This document shows, one piece after another, positions 41,903-51,238 of a stretch of DNA of 64,000 nt; position 1 is the first letter of the stretch, and every line of letters starts with the position of its first letter. Location: the NCBI GenBank assembly GCA_018671895.1, contig JABHGV010000074.1, forward strand, positions 1-64,000. Reading direction: 5' to 3'. Source of the DNA: Rhodospirillaceae bacterium (lineage in GTDB: Bacteria > Pseudomonadota > Alphaproteobacteria > Rhodospirillales > JABHCV01). The position numbers and the translations under genes were made by a program. Under the pieces are notes generated by a model. The model ran no database searches and was not told where the DNA came from. It was given only the letters and a program-made list of their open reading frames with translations.

Positions 41903-43837
41903 ATGGCTCCTGCCAACACAGAACAGACCCCATTTGATACCGGCGAAGTGTTCGCCGACCTTCTCGAAGAATCCCTCGGCAACAGCAACTCCTTTCAGGG
42001 CAGTGTCGTCAAAGGCACCATCATCGCGCTCGACGACGACGCCGCGACCATTGATGTCGGCCTGAAATCCGAAGGTCGTGTCGACATCAAGGAATTCACC
42101 GTTCCCGGCCAAGAGCCGGACATCAAGATCGGCGACGTTATTGATATTTTTGTTGAACGCTTCGAAGACAGGGACGGTGTTGTCCGTCTGAGCCGCGAAA
42201 AAGCGCGCCGCGAGGAAGCCTGGACCGAGCTGGAAAAACAGTTCGAGGCTACCGAGCGTGTCAACGGCGTTATCTTCGGTCGCGTCAAGGGCGGCTTCAT
42301 TGTCGACCTGTCCGGTGCGGTCGCCTTCCTGCCGGGAAGCCAGGTGGACATCCGTCCGGTGCGCGATATCTCGCCGCTGATGGGCACCCCGCAACCGTTC
42401 CAGATCCTGAAAATGGATCGCCAGCGCAACAACATCGTTGTCTCGCGCCGTGCCGTTCTGGAAGAAACCCGCGCCGAAGAACGTGGCGAGCTGATTTCCA
42501 ACCTGTCCGAAGGTCAGGTTCTGGAAGGCGTTGTCAAGAACATCACCGATTACGGTGCGTTCGTTGATCTGGGCGGCGTCGATGGCCTGTTGCATGTCAC
42601 TGACATTGCATGGCGTCGCATCAACCATCCGTCCGATGCCCTGCAGATAGGCCAGACCGTCAAGGTTCAGGTGATCCGCTTCAACGCCGAAACCCAGCGT
42701 ATTTCGCTTGGCATGAAGCAGCTGGAAAGCGATCCGTGGGAAGGCGTCAAATCCAAGTACCCGGTCGACGCCAAGTTCACCGGACGCATTACCAACATCA
42801 CCGATTACGGTGCTTTTGTTGAGTTGGAGCCGGGTGTTGAAGGCCTGGTCCACGTTTCGGAAATGAGCTGGACCAAAAAGAACATCCATCCGGGCAAGAT
42901 CGTTTCGACCAGCCAGGAAGTGGAAGTCATGGTTCTCGATGCCGATCCGGAAAAGCGTCGTATTTCGCTTGGCCTGAAACAGTGCAACGCCAACCCGTGG
43001 GAAGCCTTTGTCGACACCTTCAAGGTCGGCACCGAAGTCGAAGGCGAGGTCAAGAACATCACCGAATTCGGTCTGTTCATCGGTCTCGACGGCGAAATCG
43101 ACGGCATGGCCCACCTGTCCGATCTGTCCTGGGAAAAATCCGGCGAAGAAGCACTTGCCGATTTCAGCAACGGCGACATGGTCAAGGCCAAGGTGCTGGA
43201 TGTTGATGTTGAAAAAGAACGCATCAGTCTGGGGCTCAAGCAGCTCAGCGAAGATCCGTTTGCCTCTGAAATGGGCAGCATCAAAAAGGGCGACACCGTT
43301 ACCTGCACCGTTACCGGCATTACCACCGGTGGCATCGAGGTCAAGGTCGGCGACGGACTGCCGGGCTTCATCCGCAAGACCGATCTGTCGCGCGAACGTT
43401 CCGAGCAGCGTCCTGACCGCTACGCAGCGGGAGAAAAGGTCGATGCCAAGGTTACCCAGATCGACGCGTCGGGCCGCAAGCTGACCCTGTCGATCAAGAA
43501 CCTGGAAGCCGCCGAAGAGAAAAAGGCGATGAAGGAATACGGATCATCGGATTCCGGCGCATCGCTTGGCGATATTCTGGGTGCCGCCCTGAAGGAAAAG
43601 CAGGGTTCGTCTGACACCGATGACACGGCTGAAAAGAAACCGGCTAAAAAAGCCGCGGCCAAGAAAGCTGCACCGAAGAAGGCTGCCGCAAAAGAAGACA
43701 CGGCCGACGAGGCTGACGATAAGGCAGAAGAAAAACCGGCGAAAAAAGCCGCTGCCAAGAAGCCTGCGGCGAAAAAGCCTGCGGCCAAGAAAGCCGCACC
43801 GAAGAAAGCAGCCGCCAAAAAGGCGAAAGACGACTAA
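41903..43837 (+). CDS. rpsA: Ribosomal protein S1 with histone-H1-like C-terminal tail
   Basis: The 644 residues contain six S1 OB-fold repeats (about 30-100, 115-180, 200-270, 285-355, 370-440 and 455-530; ITDYGAFVDLGGVDGLLHVTDIAW is a model repeat). S1 brings mRNA to the 30S subunit. After residue about 570 the chain becomes a low-complexity Lys/Ala/Pro tail (AEKKPAKKAAAKKAAPKK and similar), interrupted once by an acidic stretch DTADEADDKAEE. S1 itself normally ends near 560-570, so the tail is an extension. It follows cmk by 147 bases and has its own leader. Confidence 0.95.
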   Translation: MAPANTEQTPFDTGEVFADLLEESLGNSNSFQGSVVKGTIIALDDDAATIDVGLKSEGRVDIKEFTVPGQEPDIKIGDVIDIFVERFEDRDGVVRLSREKARREEAWTELEKQFEATERVNGVIFGRVKGGFIVDLSGAVAFLPGSQVDIRPVRDISPLMGTPQPFQILKMDRQRNNIVVSRRAVLEETRAEERGELISNLSEGQVLEGVVKNITDYGAFVDLGGVDGLLHVTDIAWRRINHPSDALQIGQTVKVQVIRFNAETQRISLGMKQLESDPWEGVKSKYPVDAKFTGRITNITDYGAFVELEPGVEGLVHVSEMSWTKKNIHPGKIVSTSQEVEVMVLDADPEKRRISLGLKQCNANPWEAFVDTFKVGTEVEGEVKNITEFGLFIGLDGEIDGMAHLSDLSWEKSGEEALADFSNGDMVKAKVLDVDVEKERISLGLKQLSEDPFASEMGSIKKGDTVTCTVTGITTGGIEVKVGDGLPGFIRKTDLSRERSEQRPDRYAAGEKVDAKVTQIDASGRKLTLSIKNLEAAEEKKAMKEYGSSDSGASLGDILGAALKEKQGSSDTDDTAEKKPAKKAAAKKAAPKKAAAKEDTADEADDKAEEKPAKKAAAKKPAAKKPAAKKAAPKKAAAKKAKDD

Positions 43838-43912
43838 ACAGGTCTTTAGTTGCGGGACGGCAGTGGCATTGGTCGCTGCCGTCCGCTTCAAACGGAATGG
43901 GGCAGGGAATCA

Positions 43913-44824
43913 ATGTCTCTTGATGCAGACAGCATTGTTGACAGACGCCGCCTGAAACGCCGCCTGATGGTCTGGCGGGCTTTGGCTGTGGTTGCCTTTG
44001 CCGCTGTCGGTATAGCCCTTGTTGGCGATGTTGATGGCCTGCCCGGCACAGACCATGTTGCCCGGCTCTATGTCTCAAACGTTATTGTCGAAGATACCCA
44101 TCGCCAGACGGCACTTGAAGAATTGCGCGATGATGACAGTGTGCGTGCGCTGATCGTGCATATCGACAGCCCCGGCGGCAGCGTCGTCGGCGGCGAGAGC
44201 TTGTACCGGGCGATCAGAGAGGTTTCTGAGGAAAAACCGGTGGTTGTGACCATGGGCACGCTGGCAACGTCGGCCGGGTACATGGTGGCAATCGGCGGCG
44301 ACCATCTGATCGCGCACGAAGGCTCGGTGACCGGCTCCATCGGTGTGCTGTTGCAGTCGGCGAATATAACAGGCCTGCTGGACAAAATCGGTGTGAAGCC
44401 GGAAATCATCAAAAGCGGGCCATTGAAGGCGCAGCCCAACCCGCTTGAGGTGACGACGCCGGAAGCCCGTCAGGCGATCAAGGATGTCATTCTCGACATG
44501 CAGGAAATGTTCACAACCCTGGTCAAAGAGCGCAGAAAACTGACGTCTGATGAGCTTAAAAAGGTTTCCGACGGGCGTATTTTCAGTGGTCGTCAGGCTC
44601 TTGAGTTGGGGCTTGTGGATGAACTTGGCGGCGAGAAACAGGCGAGAGCCTGGCTGGCCGAAACCCGCAATGTCCCGGAAAGCTTGGATGTCCGGGATGT
44701 CGTGATCGATTACGGCGAAGAAAAATGGCGTCGCCTTGTGAATGGATATATCGGAAAAACGCTGTTTTCTAAACGACTTAGTCTTGACGGGCTGGTCTCG
44801 CTTTGGCAACCTGTTGCCTGGTAA
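43913..44824 (+). CDS. sppA: Signal peptide peptidase SppA (short form)
   Basis: This 303-residue inner-membrane serine protease of family S49 digests cleaved signal peptides. One N-terminal membrane helix (about 22-42, WRALAVVAFAAVGIALVG) precedes a single protease domain with HIDSPGGSVVGGE, the nucleophile Ser in GTLATSAGYM and the general-base Lys in KSGPLKAQPNP. It is half the size of E. coli SppA, as usual in this class. The start at 43913 has GGGGCAGGGAA upstream. The open frame back to 43850 adds no conserved sequence. Confidence 0.9.
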   Translation: MSLDADSIVDRRRLKRRLMVWRALAVVAFAAVGIALVGDVDGLPGTDHVARLYVSNVIVEDTHRQTALEELRDDDSVRALIVHIDSPGGSVVGGESLYRAIREVSEEKPVVVTMGTLATSAGYMVAIGGDHLIAHEGSVTGSIGVLLQSANITGLLDKIGVKPEIIKSGPLKAQPNPLEVTTPEARQAIKDVILDMQEMFTTLVKERRKLTSDELKKVSDGRIFSGRQALELGLVDELGGEKQARAWLAETRNVPESLDVRDVVIDYGEEKWRRLVNGYIGKTLFSKRLSLDGLVSLWQPVAW

Positions 44825-44884
44825 CGAGCATTTGGGTGCTTGTAGGGGTTGCAGACCGGGCCGCTTAACGAAGGATTGGGGACA

Positions 44885-45163
44885 ATGACGAAATCCGAAT
44901 TGATACAGCGTCTGGCCGAAGCCAATCCGCATCTCTATCAACGGGATGTGGAAAGAATTGTGACGACTATTTTCGATGAAATCACCGACGCGCTGGCTAA
45001 TGGCGATCGTGTCGAGCTTCGTGGCTTTGGTGCATTCTCGGTCAAGGAACGCAGCGCGCGTGTCGGTCGCAACCCGCGCACCGGTGCTGCGGTGAATGTT
45101 GCGGCCAAATACATCCCCTATTTCAAGACCGGCAAACAGCTGCGTGAGAAGCTGAACAGCTGA
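44885..45163 (+). CDS. ihfB: Integration host factor beta subunit
   Basis: The 92-residue HU/IHF-family protein bends DNA together with Ihf[18 protein letters not shown] opens the helical dimer part. The arm region is [30 protein letters not shown], with the Pro that intercalates at the DNA kink in NPRTG. IHF helps sigma-54 promoters loop, which links it to rpoN in this window. It begins 60 bases after sppA. Upstream codons from 44849 are excluded because the ribosome site GGGGA sits just before 44885. Confidence 0.94.
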   Translation: MTKSELIQRLAEANPHLYQRDVERIVTTIFDEITDALANGDRVELRGFGAFSVKERSARVGRNPRTGAAVNVAAKYIPYFKTGKQLREKLNS

Positions 45164-45174
45164 TCGGACCCCAC

Positions 45175-45540
45175 GTGAATCGTATACTGACCTGGATTAT
45201 CATGCTGCCGTTATTCGCGGCGGTTGTTGCGTTTTCCATATCGAACCGCAGCCATGTCGAAATCGACCTGTCGCCGCTTCCTTACATCTATGAAGCGCCG
45301 ATCTTTATTGTCGGGCTGGTCGGCGTTCTCGCCGGTTTCCTGTTCGGGGCCGTTGTCGTCTGGCTGTCGGCTGGAAAATCCCGCGCCTTTTCACGCCAGT
45401 TGATGCGCGCCCTCGACAGTTCGCGCCGCGAAGAGGCCTATCTGAAAGAACAGATCAAGAAGCTGGAGGCGACACCAACGCCACCACCGTCCGCAACGCT
45501 GCTGCCCGGAAACGGGCACAAGGACGCCGACGCGGCTTAA
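45175..45540 (+). CDS. lapA: LapA-family membrane protein (DUF1049)
   Basis: The 121 residues have two N-terminal membrane helices (about 5-22, ILTWIIMLPLFAAVVAF, and 43-65, IFIVGLVGVLAGFLFGAVVVW) and a cytosolic coiled part (SSRREEAYLKEQIKKLEA). LapA-type proteins act in LPS assembly control together with LapB in E. coli, but a lapB gene is not next to this one. The start is GTG at 45175, 11 bases after ihfB. Confidence 0.82.
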   Translation: MNRILTWIIMLPLFAAVVAFSISNRSHVEIDLSPLPYIYEAPIFIVGLVGVLAGFLFGAVVVWLSAGKSRAFSRQLMRALDSSRREEAYLKEQIKKLEATPTPPPSATLLPGNGHKDADAA

Positions 45541-45587
45541 AGACCCGGACTGGTCTTTTGACCGCTTCCCGGTCTATAAATCAGCGC

Positions 45588-46301
45588 ATGAGCAAGATTA
45601 AACCGAACGAACGCACCTTCGTCGCCCTCGACACCACCGATCTCGAGGCTGCTGTCGATCTCGCCGGTCGCCTGCAAGGCCATGTTGGCGGCATCAAGCT
45701 TGGCAAAGAATTTTTTACCGCACTGGGCCCAGAAGGGGTGCGCCGGATCACGGAACTCGGCATGCCGGTGTTCCTGGACCTGAAATTTCACGATATTCCC
45801 AACACCGTCGCCGGTGCTGTCCGTGCCGCCTTGGGGCTGACGCCAGCCATTGTGAACGTACACGCATCGGGGGGCGCGGAAATGATGCAGGCCGCGGCTG
45901 CTGCTGCGGCAGAGGCAGGCGATTCGCGCCCGATGCTGCTGGGGGTCACCGTGCTGACGTCCATGCACAAGGCCGACATGCATGCCATTGGTGTCACCGG
46001 TGAGGTTCTCGATCAGGTCCTGCGTCTGGCCATGCTGGCCCAGGACAGCGGCCTTGACGGCGTCGTCTGCTCTGCGCTCGAGGTCGAGGATATCCGCGAG
46101 CATCTGGGCAATGATTTTAAGCTGGTGGTGCCGGGTATTCGCCCCGACTGGGCCTCGAAAGACGACCAGAAGCGTATCGTGACACCGTCCGATGCCATCA
46201 AGATTGGTGCCGATTATCTGGTCATTGGGCGGCCGATCACCGGGGCTGACGATCCTGTCGCCGCAGCTGATCGCATCGCTGACGAAATCGCCGGAATATG
46301 A
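45588..46301 (+). CDS. pyrF: Orotidine-5'-phosphate decarboxylase
   Basis: This TIM-barrel enzyme makes UMP from OMP, the last step of de novo pyrimidine synthesis. The 237 residues contain TFVALDTTDLEAAVDLAG, the catalytic block FLDLKFHDIPNTVAGA (Asp-Lys-x-x-Asp) and VPGIRP near the phosphate site. I chose the ATG at 45588 from homology. The frame stays open to 45558 without conserved sequence. It overlaps trpF by four bases. Confidence 0.94.
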   Translation: MSKIKPNERTFVALDTTDLEAAVDLAGRLQGHVGGIKLGKEFFTALGPEGVRRITELGMPVFLDLKFHDIPNTVAGAVRAALGLTPAIVNVHASGGAEMMQAAAAAAAEAGDSRPMLLGVTVLTSMHKADMHAIGVTGEVLDQVLRLAMLAQDSGLDGVVCSALEVEDIREHLGNDFKLVVPGIRPDWASKDDQKRIVTPSDAIKIGADYLVIGRPITGADDPVAAADRIADEIAGI

Positions 46302-46939
46302 CCGTTGCGGTCAAAATCTGTGGCCTTGGCACACCCCAATCGGTTGCCGTTGCTGTTGAGGGCGGTGCCGCCATGCTCGGCTTTGTTTTTTTCGCAAAAA
46401 GCCCGCGTGCCATAACGCCGGACCAATTGCCCGAACTCACCGCCAAGGTGCCCGACAGCGTTATCCGCGTCGGCCTGTTTGTCGATGCCAGCGACGATGA
46501 TATCGCCGCCGCCGTCAACACCGGCTGTCTCGACATGCTGCAACTGCATGGTTCTGAGACCCCGGGCCGGGTCGCCGGGATCAAGGAAAAGTTCGGTCTG
46601 GCCGTCATGAAGGCGCTGCCCATCGCCGATGCGGGAGATGTTACTGCCGCGCGTCAGTACGAAATCAGCGCCGACCGCCTGTTGTTTGATGCCAGGGCCC
46701 CGCAAGGTGCGGACCGTCCCGGCGGCAATGCCCGCCCCTTTGACTGGAGCCTGCTCAATGGTGCCGAAGAGGTGCTGCCGTGGATGCTGGCCGGTGGCCT
46801 GAACGCCGATAATCTGGCCGAAGCCGTGCGTATATCCGGGGCGACAGCGGTCGATGTGTCGAGCGGTGTCGAAGACGGGCCGGGCGTCAAAAGCGCCGAT
46901 AAAATCCGTCAATTTCTTAACCTCGCCGCCAGTCTTTAA
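46298..46939 (+). CDS. trpF: Phosphoribosylanthranilate isomerase
   Basis: The 213-residue TIM barrel carries out the Amadori step of tryptophan synthesis. VKICGLGTPQSV holds the catalytic Cys, DMLQLHGSETP the middle, LLFDA the general-acid Asp, and PWMLAGGLNADNLAEAV and VDVSSGVEDGPGVKS the phosphate site. It starts inside the pyrF stop (ATGA), so pyrimidine and tryptophan genes share one transcript here, as is common in alphaproteobacteria. Confidence 0.95.
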   Translation: MTVAVKICGLGTPQSVAVAVEGGAAMLGFVFFAKSPRAITPDQLPELTAKVPDSVIRVGLFVDASDDDIAAAVNTGCLDMLQLHGSETPGRVAGIKEKFGLAVMKALPIADAGDVTAARQYEISADRLLFDARAPQGADRPGGNARPFDWSLLNGAEEVLPWMLAGGLNADNLAEAVRISGATAVDVSSGVEDGPGVKSADKIRQFLNLAASL

Positions 46940-46978
46940 GGTTCGACCTTAAGCCCGCTTTGTGGTTTATTACGCGCC

Positions 46979-48199
46979 ATGAGCACCCCAAACACATATC
47001 GCGCCGGGCCTGACGAAGACGGGCGTTTCGGTATCTATGGCGGGCGTTTCGTCGCCGAGACCCTGATGCCGCTGATTCTCGAACTCGAGCAGGCCTTTGA
47101 TGAGTCGAAAACCGACCCGGAATTTGCCGCCGATATGGACCGTTACCTGAGCCATTATGTCGGCCGTCCGTCTGCCCTGTATCTGGCCGAACGGCTGACC
47201 AAACACCTGGGCGGCGCAAAAATCTATTTCAAGCGCGAAGACCTGAACCACACGGGCGCCCACAAGATCAACAACTGCATCGGCCAGATCTTGCTGGCCA
47301 AGCGCATGGGCAAAACCCGCATCATCGCCGAAACCGGGGCCGGTCAGCACGGCGTTGCCACGGCCACCGTTTGCGCCCTGTTCGATCTGCCGTGCGTCGT
47401 CTACATGGGGGCCAAGGATATCAAACGTCAGGCCCCCAACGTCTATCGCATGAAGATGCTGGGTGCCGAAGTCCGCCCCGTCACGGCGGGCTCGCAAAGC
47501 CTGAAAGACGCCCTGAACGAGGCGCTGCGCGACTGGGTGACCAATGTTGAGGATACCTTTTACATTATTGGCACCGTCGCCGGACCGCATCCGTTCCCGG
47601 CCATGGTGCGCGATTTCCAATCGATCATCGGCGAAGAAGTGCGCGAGCAGATCATGGCCGCTGAAAATCGCTTACCCGACACGCTGGTCGCTTGCATCGG
47701 CGGCGGTTCCAATGCCATGGGGCTGTTCCACCCGTTTCTCGATGACGCCGACATCGATATCATCGCGGTTGAGGCCGCCGGACGTGGCATTGAAACCGGC
47801 GAGCATGCAGCGTCCTTAAGCGCTGGCAGCGCCGGTGTCCTGCACGGCAATCGCACCTATCTGCTGCAAGATGACGACGGCCAGATCACCGAGGCCCATT
47901 CCATTTCCGCCGGGCTCGATTATCCCGGCATCGGCCCGGAACATTCCTGGCTGCATGACATCGGTCGCGCCAGTTATGTCTCGATCACCGATGACGAAGC
48001 CTTGGACGCGTTCAGGCTGACAACCCGACTGGAAGGCATCATTCCGGCGCTGGAATCGGCTCACGCCATTGCCCATGTCATGAAAATCGCGCCCGACCTG
48101 CCCAAGGACCACGTCATCGTTCTTAATCTCAGCGGACGCGGCGACAAGGACCTGAACACGGTGGCCATGGCCAGCGGCGAGAGCTTCGGGGTCGAATGA
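46979..48199 (+). CDS. trpB: Tryptophan synthase beta subunit
   Basis: The 406-residue PLP enzyme joins indole and serine. [19 protein letters not shown] opens the family pattern, the PLP Lys is in [14 protein letters not shown] (about residue 90), ETGAGQHG binds the carboxylate, and GGGSNAMG holds the cofactor phosphate. The final [11 protein letters not shown] is typical. It overlaps trpA by four bases. No leader peptide or attenuator is seen in the 39 bases after trpF. Confidence 0.96.
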   Translation: MSTPNTYRAGPDEDGRFGIYGGRFVAETLMPLILELEQAFDESKTDPEFAADMDRYLSHYVGRPSALYLAERLTKHLGGAKIYFKREDLNHTGAHKINNCIGQILLAKRMGKTRIIAETGAGQHGVATATVCALFDLPCVVYMGAKDIKRQAPNVYRMKMLGAEVRPVTAGSQSLKDALNEALRDWVTNVEDTFYIIGTVAGPHPFPAMVRDFQSIIGEEVREQIMAAENRLPDTLVACIGGGSNAMGLFHPFLDDADIDIIAVEAAGRGIETGEHAASLSAGSAGVLHGNRTYLLQDDDGQITEAHSISAGLDYPGIGPEHSWLHDIGRASYVSITDDEALDAFRLTTRLEGIIPALESAHAIAHVMKIAPDLPKDHVIVLNLSGRGDKDLNTVAMASGESFGVE

Positions 48200-49029
48200 T
48201 GAGCACCCGCATTACACGGCGTTTTCAGAGTCTGGCCGAAGAAGGTCGCGGCGGACTGGTCACATTTTGCACGGCAGGCGATCCCGACTATGACGTCTCG
48301 CTGGCGTTGTTGAAGGGGCTGCCCGCAGCGGGTGCCGATATTATCGAACTGGGAATGCCGTTTTCCGATCCCATGGCCGATGGCCCTGCCATCCAGCAGG
48401 CGTCCCTGCGCGCGCTAAAGGGCGGCCAGAACATGGTGAAGACGCTGGACATGGTGCGTGCCTTTCGGTCCGACGACGACGACACGCCGATTGTGCTGAT
48501 GGGCTATTTCAATCCGATTTATGTCTATGGCGTCGATGCCTTTATCACTGACGCCAAGGCCGCCGGGGTCGATGGCCTGATCGTCGTCGACCTGCCGCCG
48601 GAAGAAGAAGCCGAGCTGTGCCTGCCGGCAACAAAGGCCGGTATCGATTTTATTTTCCTGACCGCGCCGACCACCGATGATGCGCGTCTCGACAAGGTTC
48701 TCGAGCATGCCCACGGCTTCGTTTATTATGTTTCCATCACCGGCATTACCGGCACCGCGTCGGCCAGCGCCAGTGACATTGAAGAGGCTTGCAAGCGCCT
48801 GAAATCGCACACGGATTTGCCTGTTGCCGTGGGATTTGGTATCAAGACACCAGAACAGGTCGGCTCTGTGGCCGCCATTGCGGACGCCGCCGTTGTTGGC
48901 TCGGCTCTGGTTAATGTGATTGCCGACAACATTGGTGATGATGGCAAGGCAACGGCCGGACTGGTTGATGCAGCTCTTGGGTTTGTCAGTGATTTGGCAA
49001 ACGGAATAAAAGGAACGGTTGAAAAGTGA
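48196..49029 (+). CDS. trpA: Tryptophan synthase alpha subunit
   Basis: The 277 residues form the TIM barrel that splits indole-3-glycerol phosphate. [22 protein letters not shown] contains the catalytic Glu and Asp, VVDLPPEEE and [13 protein letters not shown] follow. Two ATG codons in a row (48196 and 48199) overlap the trpB stop, and either could be used. The 3' end overlaps the GTG of accD. Confidence 0.96.
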   Translation: MMSTRITRRFQSLAEEGRGGLVTFCTAGDPDYDVSLALLKGLPAAGADIIELGMPFSDPMADGPAIQQASLRALKGGQNMVKTLDMVRAFRSDDDDTPIVLMGYFNPIYVYGVDAFITDAKAAGVDGLIVVDLPPEEEAELCLPATKAGIDFIFLTAPTTDDARLDKVLEHAHGFVYYVSITGITGTASASASDIEEACKRLKSHTDLPVAVGFGIKTPEQVGSVAAIADAAVVGSALVNVIADNIGDDGKATAGLVDAALGFVSDLANGIKGTVEK

Positions 49030-49943
49030 ACTGGCTGAAAAACTTCGTCCGCCCGAAACTGAAACAACTGGTTGGCGGCCAGAAGGACATCCCCGACAAC
49101 CTGTGGCACAAGTGTCCCAGTTGCGGCGAGATGATCTTTCATCGCGATCTTGAAAAGAATTTACGGGTCTGCCTGCACTGCGGCCACCACATGCGGCTGT
49201 CGGCGGCGGACCGCCTGAACATGCTGTTCGATAATGGTGAATACAAGTCTATCGAACTGAGCCAGCCCGATCCTGATCCGCTTAAATTCAAGGACCTTCG
49301 CAAGTATACGGAACGGCTGAAGGATTCGAAGGCGAAGACAGGCCTTGATGATGTCCTGACCGTCGCCCACGGGCGCATGGGTGGGCTTGATGTGGTCGTC
49401 GCGGCGTTCGATTTCTCGTTCATGGGTGGTTCCATGGGGGTTGCCGTCGGTGATGGCTTGATCGCCGCTGCCCGCCTTGCCGTTGTTCAGGCTGCGCCGC
49501 TGGTGGTGGTGCCGTCTTCGGGTGGCGCCCGCATGCAAGAAGGCATTTTGTCATTGATGCAGATGGCGCGTACGACCATCGCCGTCGAAGAAGTAAAAGA
49601 CGCCGGGTTGCCGTATATCGTTGTCCTGACCGACCCGACCACGGGTGGCGTGTCGGCATCGTTCGCCATGCTTGGCGATATCGCCATTGCTGAAACCGGC
49701 GCGGTGATTGGTTTTGCAGGTGCCCGGGTGATTGAACAAACGATCCGCGAAAAACTGCCCGAAGGTTTCCAGCGCGCCGAATATCTGCTGGATCATGGAC
49801 AGGTTGACATGGTTGTCCGTCGCCACGACCTGCGCGACACGCTGGTCAAGGTCATTGGCTTGCTGGTCAACATAGGCCCTGCTGCCGATGTCGTCGCCAT
49901 TCCGCCGGGAAGCCCTGGCGACATCAATGTCCCCGCAGATTAA
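49026..49943 (+). CDS. accD: Acetyl-CoA carboxylase carboxyltransferase beta subunit
   Basis: With AccA this subunit transfers CO2 from carboxybiotin to acetyl-CoA, starting fatty-acid synthesis. The 305 residues begin with a four-Cys zinc finger (about 29-51, CPSCGEMIF ... CLHCGHHM), then the crotonase-like core ([60 protein letters not shown]). The start is GTG inside the trpA stop. The folC start lies within its last codons. Confidence 0.95.
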   Translation: MNWLKNFVRPKLKQLVGGQKDIPDNLWHKCPSCGEMIFHRDLEKNLRVCLHCGHHMRLSAADRLNMLFDNGEYKSIELSQPDPDPLKFKDLRKYTERLKDSKAKTGLDDVLTVAHGRMGGLDVVVAAFDFSFMGGSMGVAVGDGLIAAARLAVVQAAPLVVVPSSGGARMQEGILSLMQMARTTIAVEEVKDAGLPYIVVLTDPTTGGVSASFAMLGDIAIAETGAVIGFAGARVIEQTIREKLPEGFQRAEYLLDHGQVDMVVRRHDLRDTLVKVIGLLVNIGPAADVVAIPPGSPGDINVPAD

Positions 49944-51231
49944 CACCGTCCTTGAACGCTTAAGCGCGCTGCACCCCAAGGTCATCGACCTCAGTCTCGG
50001 GCGTATCGAGGGGCTGCTGGCGAAGCTCGGCAATCCGGAACGCAGTTTGCCGCCCGTCGTGCATATCGCGGGCACCAACGGCAAGGGCTCCAGCCTTGCG
50101 TTTTTGAGGGCGATGCTGGAAGCCGCCGGATATCGCTGCCACGTCTATACCTCGCCGCATCTGGTAAAATTCAACGAACGGATCCGCCTCGCCGGAAAAC
50201 TCATCGAAGACGACGAGCTGACGGCAATGCTCGAAGAATGCGAAGCCGCCAATGATGGCGACGAGATTACCTATTTCGAAATCACCACGGCGGCGGCCTT
50301 TCTGGCGTTTTCCAGGACGCCTGCCGATGTGCTGTTGCTGGAAACCGGGCTTGGCGGCAGGCTTGATGCGACCAATGTCATTTCGGCTCCGCTGGTCACC
50401 GCAATTACCACCGTGTCGGTCGACCATCAGCAGTATCTTGGCGACGATGTCGAAGACATTGCGGCGGAAAAGGCGGGCATTCTGAAGGTTGGCGTGCCGT
50501 GTGTGCTGGCCAAACAGGACCGCAAACCTGACAAACGCATCGCCGGAATTGCCAAGGATGTCGGAGCTCCGTTGCTGGTTGAAGGTCGCGACTGGTTCGT
50601 GCGCAAACAACAAGGCGGCATGCTGTTCGATGCTGTCGACAAAGACGGCGCCAAGACAATAACCGAGTACCCGCTGCCGTCGCTTGCCGGTATCCACCAG
50701 CCGCGCAATGCCGGGCTGGCGCTGGCCGTCCTCGATTGTATGGCCGGTTTTGATGTGCCGCTGCCGGCCCGTGCGCTGGGCCTGAAAAGCGCCAGTTGGC
50801 CAGCGCGTCTGCAACGCCTGAACGAAGGACCGCTGGTCGATTTGTTGCCCGATGGCTGGGAACTGTGGCTCGATGGCGGCCATAACGAGGCGGCGGCAAA
50901 AACCATCCGGGCGCAAAGGCGCGTCTGGCGCGACAAGCCGCTGCATATGGTCATGGGCATGCTGAACTCGAAAGACCCACTGGTCTATTTGAAGCATCTG
51001 GAGGCCCGTCTTGGCCTGTTCAGGGGTGTCGCCATCCCCGGCGAGGACAACAGCCTTACCGCCAATGAAGTGACCGAGGCGGCGCTGTCATGGCGCATGG
51101 AGGCCCGGGCGGCGGCCAGCGTTGCCGAGGCCATTGCCGATATCGTCAAGACGGCACCGGCGACCCCGGGCCGGATATTGATTTCAGGCTCGTTGTATCT
51201 GGCCGGGACTGTTTTGGCCGATAACGCTTAA
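49927..51231 (+). CDS. folC: Folylpolyglutamate synthase / dihydrofolate synthase
   Basis: The 434-residue Mur-ligase-type enzyme adds glutamates to folate. Its P-loop is VHIAGTNGKGSSLAFLRAML (about 45-64), followed by YTSPHLVKFNERIRL, LLETGLGGRLDATNV and VDHQQYLGDDVEDIAAEKAGI, with WLDGGHNEAAA in the C-terminal domain. The ATG at 49927 overlaps accD by 17 bases. It ends the long plus-strand operon, converging with the aminotransferase gene. Confidence 0.94.
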   Translation: MSPQINTVLERLSALHPKVIDLSLGRIEGLLAKLGNPERSLPPVVHIAGTNGKGSSLAFLRAMLEAAGYRCHVYTSPHLVKFNERIRLAGKLIEDDELTAMLEECEAANDGDEITYFEITTAAAFLAFSRTPADVLLLETGLGGRLDATNVISAPLVTAITTVSVDHQQYLGDDVEDIAAEKAGILKVGVPCVLAKQDRKPDKRIAGIAKDVGAPLLVEGRDWFVRKQQGGMLFDAVDKDGAKTITEYPLPSLAGIHQPRNAGLALAVLDCMAGFDVPLPARALGLKSASWPARLQRLNEGPLVDLLPDGWELWLDGGHNEAAAKTIRAQRRVWRDKPLHMVMGMLNSKDPLVYLKHLEARLGLFRGVAIPGEDNSLTANEVTEAALSWRMEARAAASVAEAIADIVKTAPATPGRILISGSLYLAGTVLADNA

Positions 51232-51238
51232 AGACGCT

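Noticed and set aside
41888-43114. Minus-strand open frame (408 residues) opposite rpsA
   Set aside because: Antisense shadow of the S1 repeats; rpsA is certain on the other strand.
46940-46978. trp attenuator before trpB
   Set aside because: The gap is 39 bases with no Trp-codon leader peptide and no alternative stems.
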